From: Pseudomonadota bacterium
GTDB taxonomy: Bacteria > Pseudomonadota > Gammaproteobacteria > Burkholderiales > Burkholderiaceae_C
Length of the DNA: 28,212 nt
Assembly: GCA_021798395.1 (NCBI GenBank)
Contig: JAJZHS010000003.1
Location: 1-28,212 of the forward strand
Reading direction: 5' to 3'
Shown one piece after another: positions 1 to 8,292 of the stretch. The notes beneath the pieces were generated by a model. The model saw nothing but the letters and a program-made list of their open reading frames with translations. It had not been told where the DNA came from and searched no databases. The position numbers and the translations under genes were made by a program. The first letter of the stretch is position 1. Every line of letters starts with the position of its first letter.

Positions 1-1
1 G

Positions 2-253
2 GACGCCGCGATCGCCGCGCTGCGCCGCATCGACACGGCGTTCGTCTGGGCGGGACACGCGGCGCCGGGTGCGCTGGCCCTGCTCGGGGCTGCACTGGCC
101 CGGCCCGTGCTGGTCGGCGCCGGCGCCGTGCTGGCCGCAGCGGCCGGCTGGCTTTTCAAGTACACGCTGGTGTGCCGCGCCGCGTACACGCAAGGCTTCG
201 CCTTGCCCGCGCTGCCGGTGCGCGGCGGGAGCGCGGCGCCGCGCCCGCGCTGA
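2..253 (+). CDS. padD: Membrane-anchor subunit C-terminus, PadD-like (partial)
   Basis: The window opens inside this gene; 83 residues are visible up to TGA at 251-253. The fragment is strongly hydrophobic (Ala/Leu/Val/Gly-rich, with about two possible membrane segments) and ends in a cytoplasmic-looking tail containing TQGFALPALPVRG, which resembles the end of DmsC/NrfD-type quinone-reducing anchors. In Azoarcus/Thauera the gene just before padE encodes PadD, the membrane anchor of molybdenum-dependent phenylacetyl-CoA:acceptor oxidoreductase (PadBCD), which oxidises phenylacetyl-CoA to phenylglyoxylate. The name rests mainly on that position plus the hydrophobic character. A gap of 57 nt separates it from padE, so co-transcription is likely. 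Another DmsC-like anchor cannot be excluded from so short a piece. Confidence 0.65.
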   Translation, partial: DAAIAALRRIDTAFVWAGHAAPGALALLGAALARPVLVGAGAVLAAAAGWLFKYTLVCRAAYTQGFALPALPVRGGSAAPRPR

Positions 254-310
254 GCGCGGCGCGGCCCGGCGCGTGGACACGGTTGCATGGCTCGAGACGA
301 GGGAGGCACG

Positions 311-883
311 ATGTACGAAATCCGATTGCACGGCCGCGGCGGACAGGGCGCGGTGCTGGCGTCGGGCCTGCTCGCCGCAGGCGTGGTCGCCGACGGACGA
401 TTCGCGGTTGCGATCCCGTCGTTCGGCTTCGAGCGCCGCGGCGCCCCGGTGGCCGCCTTCGTGCGCATCGACGAACGCGAGATCCGACGCATGACCAACA
501 TCACCAACCCGGACTGCGTGCTGTGCATCGACCCGACTGTGGCGCGGTCGGTCGACATCTTCGCCGGACTCAAGCCGGGCGGCACCCTGGTGCAGGCCAG
601 CGCCGCCGGGCCCGGAGCGTTGCACCTGCCGCCGACGGTGGCCACGGTCGGCGTGTGCAACGCGGTGCGCATCGCGATGGACATCTTCGGCCGGCCGATC
701 ACCAACACCTTGATGCTCGGCGCCTTCGCGCGCACCACCGGACGCGTCGAACTCGACGCGCTGGAACAGGCGCTGGCCGAATCGGAACTGCGCGACGCCG
801 GCCTCGAGCAGAACATCGAGGCCTTGCGCCGAGGCTACGCGGAAACGACCGTCCACGTCGTCGAACCGAGGATTGCGGCATGA
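311..883 (+). CDS. padE: Phenylglyoxylate:NAD+ oxidoreductase, gamma subunit
   Basis: A protein of 190 residues matching the gamma domain of 2-oxoacid:ferredoxin oxidoreductases. It begins MYEIRLHGRGGQGAV, and the GRGGQG loop is the hallmark of the CoA-binding gamma module. PadEFGHI oxidatively decarboxylates phenylglyoxylate to benzoyl-CoA with NAD+ in the cytoplasm. I chose the ATG at 311 because GAGGGAGG lies at 299-306 and because homologues start with MYEIR; an in-frame ATG at 287 would add eight residues and put the Shine-Dalgarno inside the gene. The stop overlaps the padF start (ATGA at 880-883), indicating translational coupling. Separate gamma, delta, alpha and beta genes plus an NADH subunit are the arrangement known for phenylglyoxylate dehydrogenase rather than pyruvate or 2-oxoglutarate enzymes. 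Confidence 0.9.
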   Translation: MYEIRLHGRGGQGAVLASGLLAAGVVADGRFAVAIPSFGFERRGAPVAAFVRIDEREIRRMTNITNPDCVLCIDPTVARSVDIFAGLKPGGTLVQASAAGPGALHLPPTVATVGVCNAVRIAMDIFGRPITNTLMLGAFARTTGRVELDALEQALAESELRDAGLEQNIEALRRGYAETTVHVVEPRIAA

Positions 884-1182
884 CCCGCCACGCCGCCTAT
901 CCCATGTTCGACCCGGCCGCGGCCGGAGTCCCCGACGATCTGTGCCCGATCGCCACCGAGATCAGTCCGATGCGCCCGGGCGACTGGCGCAGCCTGCGCC
1001 CGCTGGTCGACCGCGACAAGTGCGTGAAATGCGCGGTGTGCTGGCTGTACTGCCCGGTGCAATGCATGGTCGAACACGCCGCGTGGTTCGACGCCGACCT
1101 GTCGACCTGCAAGGGCTGCGGCATCTGCGCCCACGAGTGTCCGCAGCGCGCCATCACCATGATCGAGGAGGTCGGGCCATGA
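880..1182 (+). CDS. padF: Phenylglyoxylate:NAD+ oxidoreductase, delta (ferredoxin) subunit
   Basis: A protein of 100 residues with two complete [4Fe-4S] motifs in its C-terminal half: CVKCAVCWLYCP and CKGCGICAHECP, each CX2CX2CX3CP. It is the delta subunit that carries electrons from the thiamine-diphosphate site towards the flavin subunit. The N-terminal 45 residues (with PMRPGDWRSLRPLVD) resemble the leader found in delta subunits of pyruvate and 2-ketoisovalerate ferredoxin oxidoreductases. Its ATG overlaps the padE stop, and its own TGA overlaps the padG ATG at 1179, so the three subunits are translationally coupled. Confidence 0.9.
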   Translation: MTRHAAYPMFDPAAAGVPDDLCPIATEISPMRPGDWRSLRPLVDRDKCVKCAVCWLYCPVQCMVEHAAWFDADLSTCKGCGICAHECPQRAITMIEEVGP

Positions 1183-2411
1183 ACGCGCCTGAACGGGCGC
1201 CCCTGGCGGCGCCGAAATACATCGTCAGCGAAGGCAACGAAGCCGCCGCGCTCGCCGTCGCGCTGGCGCGTCCCGACATGGTGTCGGTCTATCCGATCAC
1301 GCCGCAGTCGAGCCTGGTCGAACACGTCGCCCGGCTGATCGCCGACGGCCGCATGGACGCTGACATCGTCGACGCCGAAGGCGAGCACTCGGTGCTTTCG
1401 GTGCTGCAAGGCGCCGCGCTGGCCGGCGCGCGCACGTACACCGCGACCTGCGGCCCGGGGCTGGCGTTCATGTTCGAGCCGTATTTCCGCACTTCGGGAA
1501 TGCGGCTGCCGATCGTCATGTCCATCGTCACCCGCGACGGCATCACGCCGCAGTCGGTCTGGGGCGGCCACCAGGACGCCATGACGGTGCGCGAAGTCGG
1601 CTGGGTGCAGATCTACTGCGAAACCGTGCAGGAAGTGCTCGACACCACGCTGATGGCGTTCAAGATCGCCGAACACCGCGACGTGATGCTGCCGGTGAAC
1701 ATCTGCCTGGACGGCAACTACCTGTCGTACGGCGCGTCGCGCATCACCGTGCCCGAGCAGGCCGACGTCGACGCCTTTCTCGGCGCCAGGGACGTGAACT
1801 GGCACGCCGCGCTCGATCCGCTGCGGCCGATGGCGGTCGACCCGCTGACCGGGGGCGCGAGCGGCAGCGGCCCGGCGACTTTCGTGCGCTACCGCAAAGG
1901 CCAGTGCCGCGGCATGCAGAACGCGCTGCGCGTGATCGCCGAGGTGCACGACGAATTCGCCGCGCGCTTCGGCCGCAGCTGGGCGCCGCTGCTCGAGGAG
2001 TACCACATGGACGACGCCGAGTTCGCGCTGATGACGCTGGGCAGCATGAGCGGCGCGGCCAAGGACGCGGTCGACGAGGCGCGCGCCGACGGCGTACGGG
2101 TCGGGATCATCAAGCTCAAGACCTTCAGTCCGTTCCCGGTCGCCGCGCTGTTGCCGGCGCTGTCGCGGATTCGCGCGCTGGGCGTGGTCGACCGCTCGGT
2201 GGGGTTCCGCTGGAACTGCGGCCCGATGTACCAGGAGGCGCTGGCCGCGCTGTACAGGAGCGGGCGCCACATCCCGGTCGCCAGCTTCATCGGCGGGCTC
2301 GCCGGGGCCGACATCACGGTCGCGCATTTCCACCGCGTCATCGCGCACACGCAATCGCTGCGCACCGAGTGCGCCGACGACGAACCGATCTGGCTGAACG
2401 AACATGACTGA
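1179..2411 (+). CDS. padG: Phenylglyoxylate:NAD+ oxidoreductase, alpha subunit
   Basis: A protein of 410 residues belonging to the PorA/alpha family of 2-oxoacid oxidoreductases. Near residue 40 it has the YPITPQSS motif typical of the pyrimidine-binding alpha domain, followed by an EGEHS segment and TATCGPGLAFMFE. The C-terminal part (about 280-400) is the transketolase-C-like domain. Together with PadI it forms the thiamine-diphosphate active site where phenylglyoxylate is decarboxylated and transferred to CoA. The start at 1179 overlaps the padF stop. The 3' end overlaps padH by 8 nt. Length is normal for the family. Substrate specificity is inferred from the conserved gene set, not from residues I can read. 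Confidence 0.9.
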   Translation: MNAPERAPLAAPKYIVSEGNEAAALAVALARPDMVSVYPITPQSSLVEHVARLIADGRMDADIVDAEGEHSVLSVLQGAALAGARTYTATCGPGLAFMFEPYFRTSGMRLPIVMSIVTRDGITPQSVWGGHQDAMTVREVGWVQIYCETVQEVLDTTLMAFKIAEHRDVMLPVNICLDGNYLSYGASRITVPEQADVDAFLGARDVNWHAALDPLRPMAVDPLTGGASGSGPATFVRYRKGQCRGMQNALRVIAEVHDEFAARFGRSWAPLLEEYHMDDAEFALMTLGSMSGAAKDAVDEARADGVRVGIIKLKTFSPFPVAALLPALSRIRALGVVDRSVGFRWNCGPMYQEALAALYRSGRHIPVASFIGGLAGADITVAHFHRVIAHTQSLRTECADDEPIWLNEHD

Positions 2412-3663
2412 GCGAACCGATTACCTCATCGTCGGCAGCAGCCACGCGGCGCTCGAGGCTCTGGCCGCGCTGCGCATGCACGACCCCGTCGGCCGCGTGA
2501 CCATGGCCACGCGCGACCGGCATCTGCCGTATTCGCCGACCCTGCTGCCGTATCTGGTGTCGGGCCGCATCGCGCCGCAGCGGGCATGGTTGCGCGACGC
2601 CGCGTACCTGGACGCGCAGCGCGTCGACTACCGCACGGAAATGACCCTGGTCGGGCTCGACACCGCGCGCAGCGTCGCGCACTTCGCCGACGGCAGCGCG
2701 CTGGACTACGGCAAGTTGCTGCTCGCCACCGGCGCGGCGCCGGTGATCCCGCAGATTCCCGGCATCGACACCGTGCAGCGCCATGTGCTGCGCACCGTCG
2801 ACGATGCGCTGCGCCTGGGCCGCGCCATCGCCGGCGCGCGCAGCGCCGTGGTGCTCGGCGGCGGCCTGGTCGGCATGCACGCGGCGGAGAACCTGGTCGC
2901 CGCGGGCGTGCAGGTCAGCGTGGTCGAAATGCATGCCGCGGTGCTCGGCGGCTACCTCGACGCGCGCGCCGCCGCGTTCGTCGAACGGGCCTTCCGCGCC
3001 CACGGCGCGCGCATCCTCACCGGGCGCCGGGTCGTCGAGCTCGTGCCGTCGGCGACCGGCGCGCACGTCGTGCTCGACGACGGCAGCGCGCTCGACGCCG
3101 AATTGCTGCTGGTCGCCGCGGGCGTCAAGCCCGAGCTCGACTACCTGCGCGCAACCGGAGTCGAGGTCGACGCCGGCGTGGTCGTCGACGACACCATGCG
3201 CAGCAGCGTCGCCAACGTCTGGGCGGCCGGCGACTGCGCGCAGGCGCGCGACTTCTACACCGGGGCCAAGGTGCTCAACGCCATTCTTCCCGACGCCGCC
3301 GAGCAAGGCCGGGTCGCCGGCACGGCGATGGCGGGCGATCCGCGCGGCAAGCCGTACGGCGGCGCGGTGCCGTTGAACACCTACCGCTTCTTCGGCCGCC
3401 ACGCGGTTTCGGTCGGCCGCTGCGCGGCACCGGGCCCCGGCGCCGTCGAGGAACTGCGGATCGACGACGGCGCGTCGCGCTACCTGCGCGTCGTGTTCGA
3501 CGAAGGCCGGCTGCAGGGAATCGCCGGGATCGGCGAAGCGTTCGATGGCGGCGTGATGCGGCAGCTCATCGTGCGCAAGACCGACCTGTCGGGCAGCGTC
3601 GAGCGCCTGCTCGCCGACCCGCGCGCCACCGGGCGCGAGCTGATGAACCGGTTGTGGAGGTGA
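2404..3663 (+). CDS. padH: Phenylglyoxylate:NAD+ oxidoreductase, NAD(H)-binding flavoprotein subunit
   Basis: A protein of 419 residues with the two-dinucleotide-fold architecture of pyridine nucleotide-disulfide oxidoreductases, close to the N-terminal half of NAD(P)H nitrite reductases. Visible motifs are an N-terminal FAD fold (YLIVGSSHAA, residues 7-16), the LLLATGAAP segment (106-113), the NAD-binding GGGLVG (152-157) and VWAAGDCA (about 272-279) that contacts FAD. In PadEFGHI this is the epsilon subunit that passes electrons from the Fe-S clusters to NAD+; its presence separates the complex from ferredoxin-reducing relatives. The ATG at 2404 lies inside the end of padG (8-nt overlap), and padI follows after 2 nt. 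Confidence 0.9.
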   Translation: MTERTDYLIVGSSHAALEALAALRMHDPVGRVTMATRDRHLPYSPTLLPYLVSGRIAPQRAWLRDAAYLDAQRVDYRTEMTLVGLDTARSVAHFADGSALDYGKLLLATGAAPVIPQIPGIDTVQRHVLRTVDDALRLGRAIAGARSAVVLGGGLVGMHAAENLVAAGVQVSVVEMHAAVLGGYLDARAAAFVERAFRAHGARILTGRRVVELVPSATGAHVVLDDGSALDAELLLVAAGVKPELDYLRATGVEVDAGVVVDDTMRSSVANVWAAGDCAQARDFYTGAKVLNAILPDAAEQGRVAGTAMAGDPRGKPYGGAVPLNTYRFFGRHAVSVGRCAAPGPGAVEELRIDDGASRYLRVVFDEGRLQGIAGIGEAFDGGVMRQLIVRKTDLSGSVERLLADPRATGRELMNRLWR

Positions 3664-3665
3664 GC

Positions 3666-4991
3666 ATGGGACAGGCGTTCGAAACCCTCGCCTTCGACGC
3701 GGACCAGTGCGACGGCTGCGGCCTGTGCATGCAGGCCTGCGCGATGGCCAAGACCGGTCACGACGAGCCGGAGCGCGCGCGCATCCAGATCAGTCCCAAG
3801 GCGGCCGGCGACGGCTTCGCGGTCGCCCTGTGCCGCCAGTGCGCCGACCCGCACTGCGTCAGCGTCTGTCCGGCCGGCGCGCTGCGCAAGGACGCGCGCA
3901 GCGGCGTCATCGCGTGGGACGCCGACCAGTGCGTGGACTGCCTGCTGTGCACGGTGGGGTGCGAATGGGCGGGGATCGCGGTCGACGCGGCCAGCGCGCG
4001 CGTGGCCAAGTGCGATCTGTGCGCCGGCGCGCCGGCGTGCGTCGCCGCGTGCCCCCGCGGCGCACTGCGCCACGTCACCGCCGCGCGCATCTACAACGCG
4101 GTCGGAGACTGGGAAGATCTGTTCGCGCCGGGTCTGGCGGGCTGTCAGGGCTGCAACACCGAACTGCTGATGCGCCACGCCCTGCGCCGGGTCGGCCCCG
4201 ACACCGTCCTGGCGACTCCGCCCGGCTGCGTTCCCGGCATGGGCTCGGTCGGCTACAACGGCCAGGCCGGAACCAAGGTCCCGGTGTTCCACCCGCTGCT
4301 GACCAACACCGCGTCGATGCTCACCGGAATCAAGCGCCACTACAGGCGCGTCGGCCGCGACGTCACCGCCATGGCGATCGCCGGCGACGGCGGCGCGTCC
4401 GACGTCGGCTTCCAATCGCTGTCGGGAGCCGCCGAGCGCGGCGAACAGATTCTGTTCGTGGTCGTGGACAATGAAGGCTATATGAATACCGGAATGCAAC
4501 GTTCGAGTTGCACGCCCTACGGCGCCTGGACGTCGACCACTCCGGTCGGACGCGCCGGCTCCGGCAAGACCCAGGACGCGAAGAATCTGCCGCTGCTCAT
4601 GGTCGACCACCGCTGCGCCTACGTCGCGACCGCGTCGACGGCGTACATGGACGATCTGTACGCCAAGCTCGATCGCGCGATCGAAGCGTCCCGCAGCGGT
4701 TTCGCCTATCTGCACGTCTACTCGCCGTGCACCACCGGTTGGCGCTTCCCCAGTGAACGCAATATCGAAGTCGCGCGCAAGGCCGTGCAGACCCAGTTCG
4801 TGATGCTGTGGGACTACACGCCGGCCCAGGGCCTGCAGATCACCCATGCGGTCGACTCGCCGTTGCCGGTAGCCGAGTATCTGAAGGTCATGGGCCGCTT
4901 TCGTCATCTGTCCGAGGAACAGGTGCAGCATATTCAGGACAAAGTTTTGGAGAATCGAACCATCATCGAGCAACGTTCCCAGCGGAGGTAA
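3666..4991 (+). CDS. padI: Phenylglyoxylate:NAD+ oxidoreductase, beta subunit (polyferredoxin-TPP fusion)
   Basis: A protein of 441 residues in two parts. Residues 1-150 are a HycB/CooF-like polyferredoxin with four cysteine groups: C15/18/21/25, C56/59/64/68, C89/92/95/99 and C116/119/125/129. The rest is a PorB-type beta subunit with the thiamine-diphosphate signature GDGGASDVG followed by VVVDNEGYMNTG, and a cluster-binding style GCQGCNTELL segment at the join. It binds TPP and, with PadG, decarboxylates phenylglyoxylate to benzoyl-CoA. The start ATG lies 2 nt after the padH stop, with a GGAGG in the padH end (GTGGAGGTGAGC). The TAA at 4989-4991 is followed at once by the padJ ribosome site. 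The fused Fe-S domain fits the size expected for PadI from Azoarcus. Confidence 0.9.
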   Translation: MGQAFETLAFDADQCDGCGLCMQACAMAKTGHDEPERARIQISPKAAGDGFAVALCRQCADPHCVSVCPAGALRKDARSGVIAWDADQCVDCLLCTVGCEWAGIAVDAASARVAKCDLCAGAPACVAACPRGALRHVTAARIYNAVGDWEDLFAPGLAGCQGCNTELLMRHALRRVGPDTVLATPPGCVPGMGSVGYNGQAGTKVPVFHPLLTNTASMLTGIKRHYRRVGRDVTAMAIAGDGGASDVGFQSLSGAAERGEQILFVVVDNEGYMNTGMQRSSCTPYGAWTSTTPVGRAGSGKTQDAKNLPLLMVDHRCAYVATASTAYMDDLYAKLDRAIEASRSGFAYLHVYSPCTTGWRFPSERNIEVARKAVQTQFVMLWDYTPAQGLQITHAVDSPLPVAEYLKVMGRFRHLSEEQVQHIQDKVLENRTIIEQRSQRR

Positions 4992-4997
4992 CCCGGG

Positions 4998-6320
4998 ATG
5001 AACGAGGAGACAGGAGTGTCCGACGGACTGGAGGCGATCGAGACCGCCAGCCGCGATGAGTTGCAAGCCCTGCAGTTGCGACGCCTGCGCCAGTCGCTGC
5101 AGCACGCCTACGACCGCGTTGCGCATTACCGCGCCAAGTTCGACGAAGCCGGCGTGCACCCGCGCGACGTCGTCGACCTGGCGGACCTTGCGAAACTGCC
5201 GTTCACGACCAAGGCGGATCTGCGCGCCAACTACCCCTACGGCATGTTCGCCGTGCCGATGCGCGACATCGTGCGCGTGCACGCCTCGTCCGGAACCACC
5301 GGGCGGCCGACGGTGGTCGGCTACAACCGCGCCGACATCGCCCTGTGGAGCGCGATGGTCGCGCGCTCGATGCGCGCCGCCGGCGTGCGCGCCGACGACA
5401 TCGTGCTGAATTCCTACGGCTACGGCCTGTTCACCGGAGGCCTGGGCGCGCACTACGGCGGCGAGGCGCTCGGCGCGGCGGTGATTCCGATGTCGGGCGG
5501 GCAGACCGAGAAACAGGTGCAACTGATCCGCGATTTCAAACCGACCGTGCTGATGTGCACACCGTCGTACGCCCTGACCATCGCCGACGAACTGCAGCGC
5601 CAGGGCATCGCGTCCGACGCCACTTCGCTGCGCGTGGGCATCTTCGGCGCCGAGCCGTGGAGCAACGAGATGCGCGCCGAAATCGAGACCCGCCTGGGAA
5701 TCGACGCCCTCGACATCTACGGCCTGTCCGAAGTCATCGGCCCGGGAGTCGCCTCCGAGTGCATCGAGACCAAGGACGGGCCCCACGTGTGGGAAGATCA
5801 CTTCTACCCGGAAATCATCGACCCCGACACTGGCGAGCCGCTTCCCGACGGAAGCCTGGGCGAGCTGGTGTTCACCTCGCTGACCAAGGAGGCGATGCCG
5901 ATCGTGCGCTACCGCACGCGCGATCTCACGCGGCTGCTGCCGGGAACCGCGCGCAGCATGCGGCGCATGGGCAAGATCGTCGGCCGCAGCGACGACATGC
6001 TGATCATCCGCGGCGTCAACGTGTTTCCGACCCAGGTCGAGGAAGTGCTGCTGAAAAACCCGAACCTGTGCGCGCAGTACCAGATGCAGGTCTCGCGCGA
6101 CGGCAACCTCGACCGGCTCGACGTGTACGTCGAAGTCAAGCCCGACCTGTCGTCCAGGCTCAGTCCGGCGCAGCGCGAGTCGATCGCGCACGACGCGGCG
6201 CACAGCATCAAGTCGCTGATCGGCGTCAGCGCCGCGGTCCACGTGGTCGAGACCGAGTCGATCGAGCGTACCCTGGTCGGCAAGGCCAGGCGGGTGATCG
6301 ACCGCAGGCCGCGCGGCTGA
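4998..6320 (+). CDS. padJ: Phenylacetate-CoA ligase (AMP-forming), anaerobic
   Basis: A protein of 440 residues of the PaaK-type adenylate-forming ligase family. The ATP-binding loop SSGTTGRP is at residues 97-104. Downstream lie the acyl-adenylate motif IYGLSEVIGPGVASEC and YRTRDLTRLLPG, and the C-terminal lid includes KIVGRSDDMLIIRGVNVFP. It activates phenylacetate to phenylacetyl-CoA, the entry step of the pathway encoded upstream. The ATG at 4998 has GGAGG 9 nt before it; an in-frame GTG at 5016 preceded by GGAG is a possible alternative. Position after padI is as in Azoarcus evansii. Related ligases for other aryl acids share these motifs, so substrate comes from context. It is the last gene of the operon. 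Confidence 0.88.
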   Translation: MNEETGVSDGLEAIETASRDELQALQLRRLRQSLQHAYDRVAHYRAKFDEAGVHPRDVVDLADLAKLPFTTKADLRANYPYGMFAVPMRDIVRVHASSGTTGRPTVVGYNRADIALWSAMVARSMRAAGVRADDIVLNSYGYGLFTGGLGAHYGGEALGAAVIPMSGGQTEKQVQLIRDFKPTVLMCTPSYALTIADELQRQGIASDATSLRVGIFGAEPWSNEMRAEIETRLGIDALDIYGLSEVIGPGVASECIETKDGPHVWEDHFYPEIIDPDTGEPLPDGSLGELVFTSLTKEAMPIVRYRTRDLTRLLPGTARSMRRMGKIVGRSDDMLIIRGVNVFPTQVEEVLLKNPNLCAQYQMQVSRDGNLDRLDVYVEVKPDLSSRLSPAQRESIAHDAAHSIKSLIGVSAAVHVVETESIERTLVGKARRVIDRRPRG

Positions 6321-6323
6321 GCC

Positions 6324-6337
6324 CCGGCCGCCGCCGG
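6324..6337. terminator. Possible short hairpin between convergent operons
   Basis: The 32-nt gap between the padJ stop and the bzdZ stop contains CCGGC-CGCC-GCCGG, a 5-bp all-GC stem with a 4-nt loop. There is no T-run on either strand, so it is not a classical intrinsic terminator. It is the only candidate structure I see for separating two long convergent transcripts. Confidence 0.2.
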
Positions 6338-6352
6338 CGCGCCTGCGTTCGC

Positions 6353-7099
6353 TCAGTCGATCGTCAGGCCGCCGTCGGCGGCGAGCACCTGGCCGGTGAC
6401 GTAGGCCGACGCGTCCGAGGCGAAGAACACGAACACCGGGGCGACTTCGTCGGGCTCGGCCCAGCGCCCGAGCGGGATGCGCGCCAGGTAACGGTCGCGG
6501 AATTTTTCGTCGGTGCGGATCGTCTCGGTCATCGGCGTGGCCGCCCCCGGCGCGATGGCGTTGGCCGTGATGCCGTAGCGCGCGAATTCGCGCGCCGCGC
6601 TTTTGGTCATGCCCAGGATCCCGGCCTTGGCCGCGCTGTAGTTGATCTGGCCGATGGTGCCGAGCACGCCGGCCGCCGAGGTGACGAAAATCAATCGGCC
6701 GCTGCGCCGCTCGATCATTCCGCCGATGACCGCCTGCAGGCAGTTGAAGCTTCCGGTCAGGTGCACGTCGAGCACCTGCTGCCATTGCGTCGCGGTCATT
6801 TTGTGCGCCATCGCGGTGCGCGTGATTCCGGCGTTGTTGACCAGCACGTCGACGCGGCCCCAGGCCGCGTCGACCGCTGCCGCCATGGCGTCGACCTGCG
6901 CGCGATCGGTGACGTCGCAGCCCAGGCCGATGGCCTCGCCGCCGCCGGCCTCGATCTCGCCAGCCACGCGCCGCGCGGCGTCGCCGTGCATGTCGACCAG
7001 CGCCACGCGCGCGCCCTCGCGGGCGTACGCGCGCGCCACCGCGGCGCCGATTCCCTGCGCGGCGCCGGTGACGACGGCAACGCGGTCCTTGAGCTGCAT
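6353..7099 (-). CDS. bzdZ: Short-chain dehydrogenase/reductase of the benzoyl-CoA operon
   Basis: A protein of 248 residues, classical SDR/FabG type. Motifs: cofactor loop TGAAQGIG (11-18), the NNAG motif, a catalytic Ser in VTSAAG, and YSAAK (YxxxK) followed by a typical end with DGGLTID. The Asp in LVDMHGD after strand 2 suggests preference for NAD(H). It holds the last position I see in the operon, 19 nt after bzdY. In strain CIB the gene in this place is bzdZ, a putative dehydrogenase whose substrate is not settled to my knowledge; oxidation of a hydroxyacyl-CoA such as 3-hydroxypimelyl-CoA is a reasonable guess. GGGA lies ahead of the ATG at 7099. Confidence 0.85.
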   Translation of the reverse strand: MQLKDRVAVVTGAAQGIGAAVARAYAREGARVALVDMHGDAARRVAGEIEAGGGEAIGLGCDVTDRAQVDAMAAAVDAAWGRVDVLVNNAGITRTAMAHKMTATQWQQVLDVHLTGSFNCLQAVIGGMIERRSGRLIFVTSAAGVLGTIGQINYSAAKAGILGMTKSAAREFARYGITANAIAPGAATPMTETIRTDEKFRDRYLARIPLGRWAEPDEVAPVFVFFASDASAYVTGQVLAADGGLTID

Positions 7100-7118
7100 G
7101 GTCGTTCCCTCCAGGCGA

Positions 7119-8255
7119 TCAGCGCGGGGCGCGCGGATGCGCCAGCACCTGCTCGGCGAACGCCTCGTCGAAACGCGCGCCTTCGGCGACCAGCTGGCGG
7201 TAGCGCACGAAGTCGATCACGTCGCTGCCGGTGGCCTTGCGCGCGTCGAACGCGTTGAAGCCGAGCCACGCCTCGTGGTTCATGTTCGCCGCCAGCCAAT
7301 GCCGGTTGGCCAGCTTGAACTGGTCCCAGAAGAACTTCTTCTTCGCGCGAATGCCGTCGATCGACTTCATCAGGCAATGCGGGAACAGATTGGTGAAGGT
7401 CCACAGCAGGCGGTTGACTTCGGCGTCGAGCAGGCTGAAATCGGTCGTGCATTGCGCCATCAGCGCCTTGGCGTCGGCCAGCGCGGACGCCGCCACCGGC
7501 TCGCCATAGACGATGTCGCCATCGTCGACGTAGGCGTCGGTGCGCACCAGCGGGTTCCTGACCCATTGCCCGTCCTTGCGCAGAACCGGGACGACCTTGG
7601 TCACCAGGTTCTTCACCTTCATCTTGTACGCGCTCCAGGTTTCGCACGACACGCAGTTGTACATCGCGTCCTCCATGCCGAGGAACCACGGCAGGAAGTC
7701 GGTCGATCCGCCGTCGGGCGCGCTGCCGTGCTTGGGACCGGCCTGGCCGAACACCGCGAGGTCCGAGCTGACCGTGAGGTCGGTGGCCATGCCGATCTCC
7801 TGGCCCCCGGCCACGCGCATGCCGTTGACGCGGCAGATCACGGGTTTCTTGCAGTTCAGGATGCCGTCGACCATGGCGTTGAACAAATCCATGTATTCGC
7901 CGTACTCGTTCGGCCGCCGCGAGTAGTACGCGGCGTATTCGGCGGTGTTGCCGCCGGTGCAGAAGGCCTTGTCGCCGACCGCGGTGAAGACGACCGCGAC
8001 GACCGCGCGATCCGACGACGCGCGCTGGAACCCGGCGATCACGCCCTTGACCATCTCGGTGGTGTAGGAGTTGTATTGCGCCGGGTTGTTCAGCACGATC
8101 CATGCTGAATAGATCCCGGGAACGGCTTCGCCCTGCGGATCGGCGATCGCGCGGCGCTCGTAGATCACCGACGGCGCGTCGGTGCCGAAATGCTCGTCGC
8201 CGAGCAGTGCGTGGTCCTTCAGCGCGTCGTCCCTGCGCAGCCAGTCGAGTGCCAT
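7119..8255 (-). CDS. bzdY: 6-oxocyclohex-1-ene-1-carbonyl-CoA hydrolase
   Basis: A protein of 378 residues, longer than ordinary crotonases, as is usual for the ring-opening hydrolase (Oah/BzdY). Crotonase-fold marks are visible: the oxyanion-hole segments AFCTGGNTAEY and VNGMRVAGGQEIGMATDL, followed by FGQAGPKHGSAPDGGSTDFL, a segment I associate with this family. The reaction is hydration and hydrolytic C-C cleavage of 6-oxocyclohex-1-ene-1-carbonyl-CoA to 3-hydroxypimelyl-CoA, the step that opens the ring. It follows bzdX (37-nt gap) and precedes bzdZ (19-nt gap). A GGAG lies 9 nt before the ATG at 8255. Confidence 0.92.
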   Translation of the reverse strand: MALDWLRRDDALKDHALLGDEHFGTDAPSVIYERRAIADPQGEAVPGIYSAWIVLNNPAQYNSYTTEMVKGVIAGFQRASSDRAVVAVVFTAVGDKAFCTGGNTAEYAAYYSRRPNEYGEYMDLFNAMVDGILNCKKPVICRVNGMRVAGGQEIGMATDLTVSSDLAVFGQAGPKHGSAPDGGSTDFLPWFLGMEDAMYNCVSCETWSAYKMKVKNLVTKVVPVLRKDGQWVRNPLVRTDAYVDDGDIVYGEPVAASALADAKALMAQCTTDFSLLDAEVNRLLWTFTNLFPHCLMKSIDGIRAKKKFFWDQFKLANRHWLAANMNHEAWLGFNAFDARKATGSDVIDFVRYRQLVAEGARFDEAFAEQVLAHPRAPR

Positions 8256-8292
8256 GAGAGAGTGCTCCGTGGTTGGGGTGAAAGTGGATGCT

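Noticed and set aside
3480..6785. An 1101-residue open frame on the - strand opposite padH, padI and padJ
   Set aside because: It overlaps conserved genes on the other strand and part of bzdZ in a different frame, and contains no known motif.
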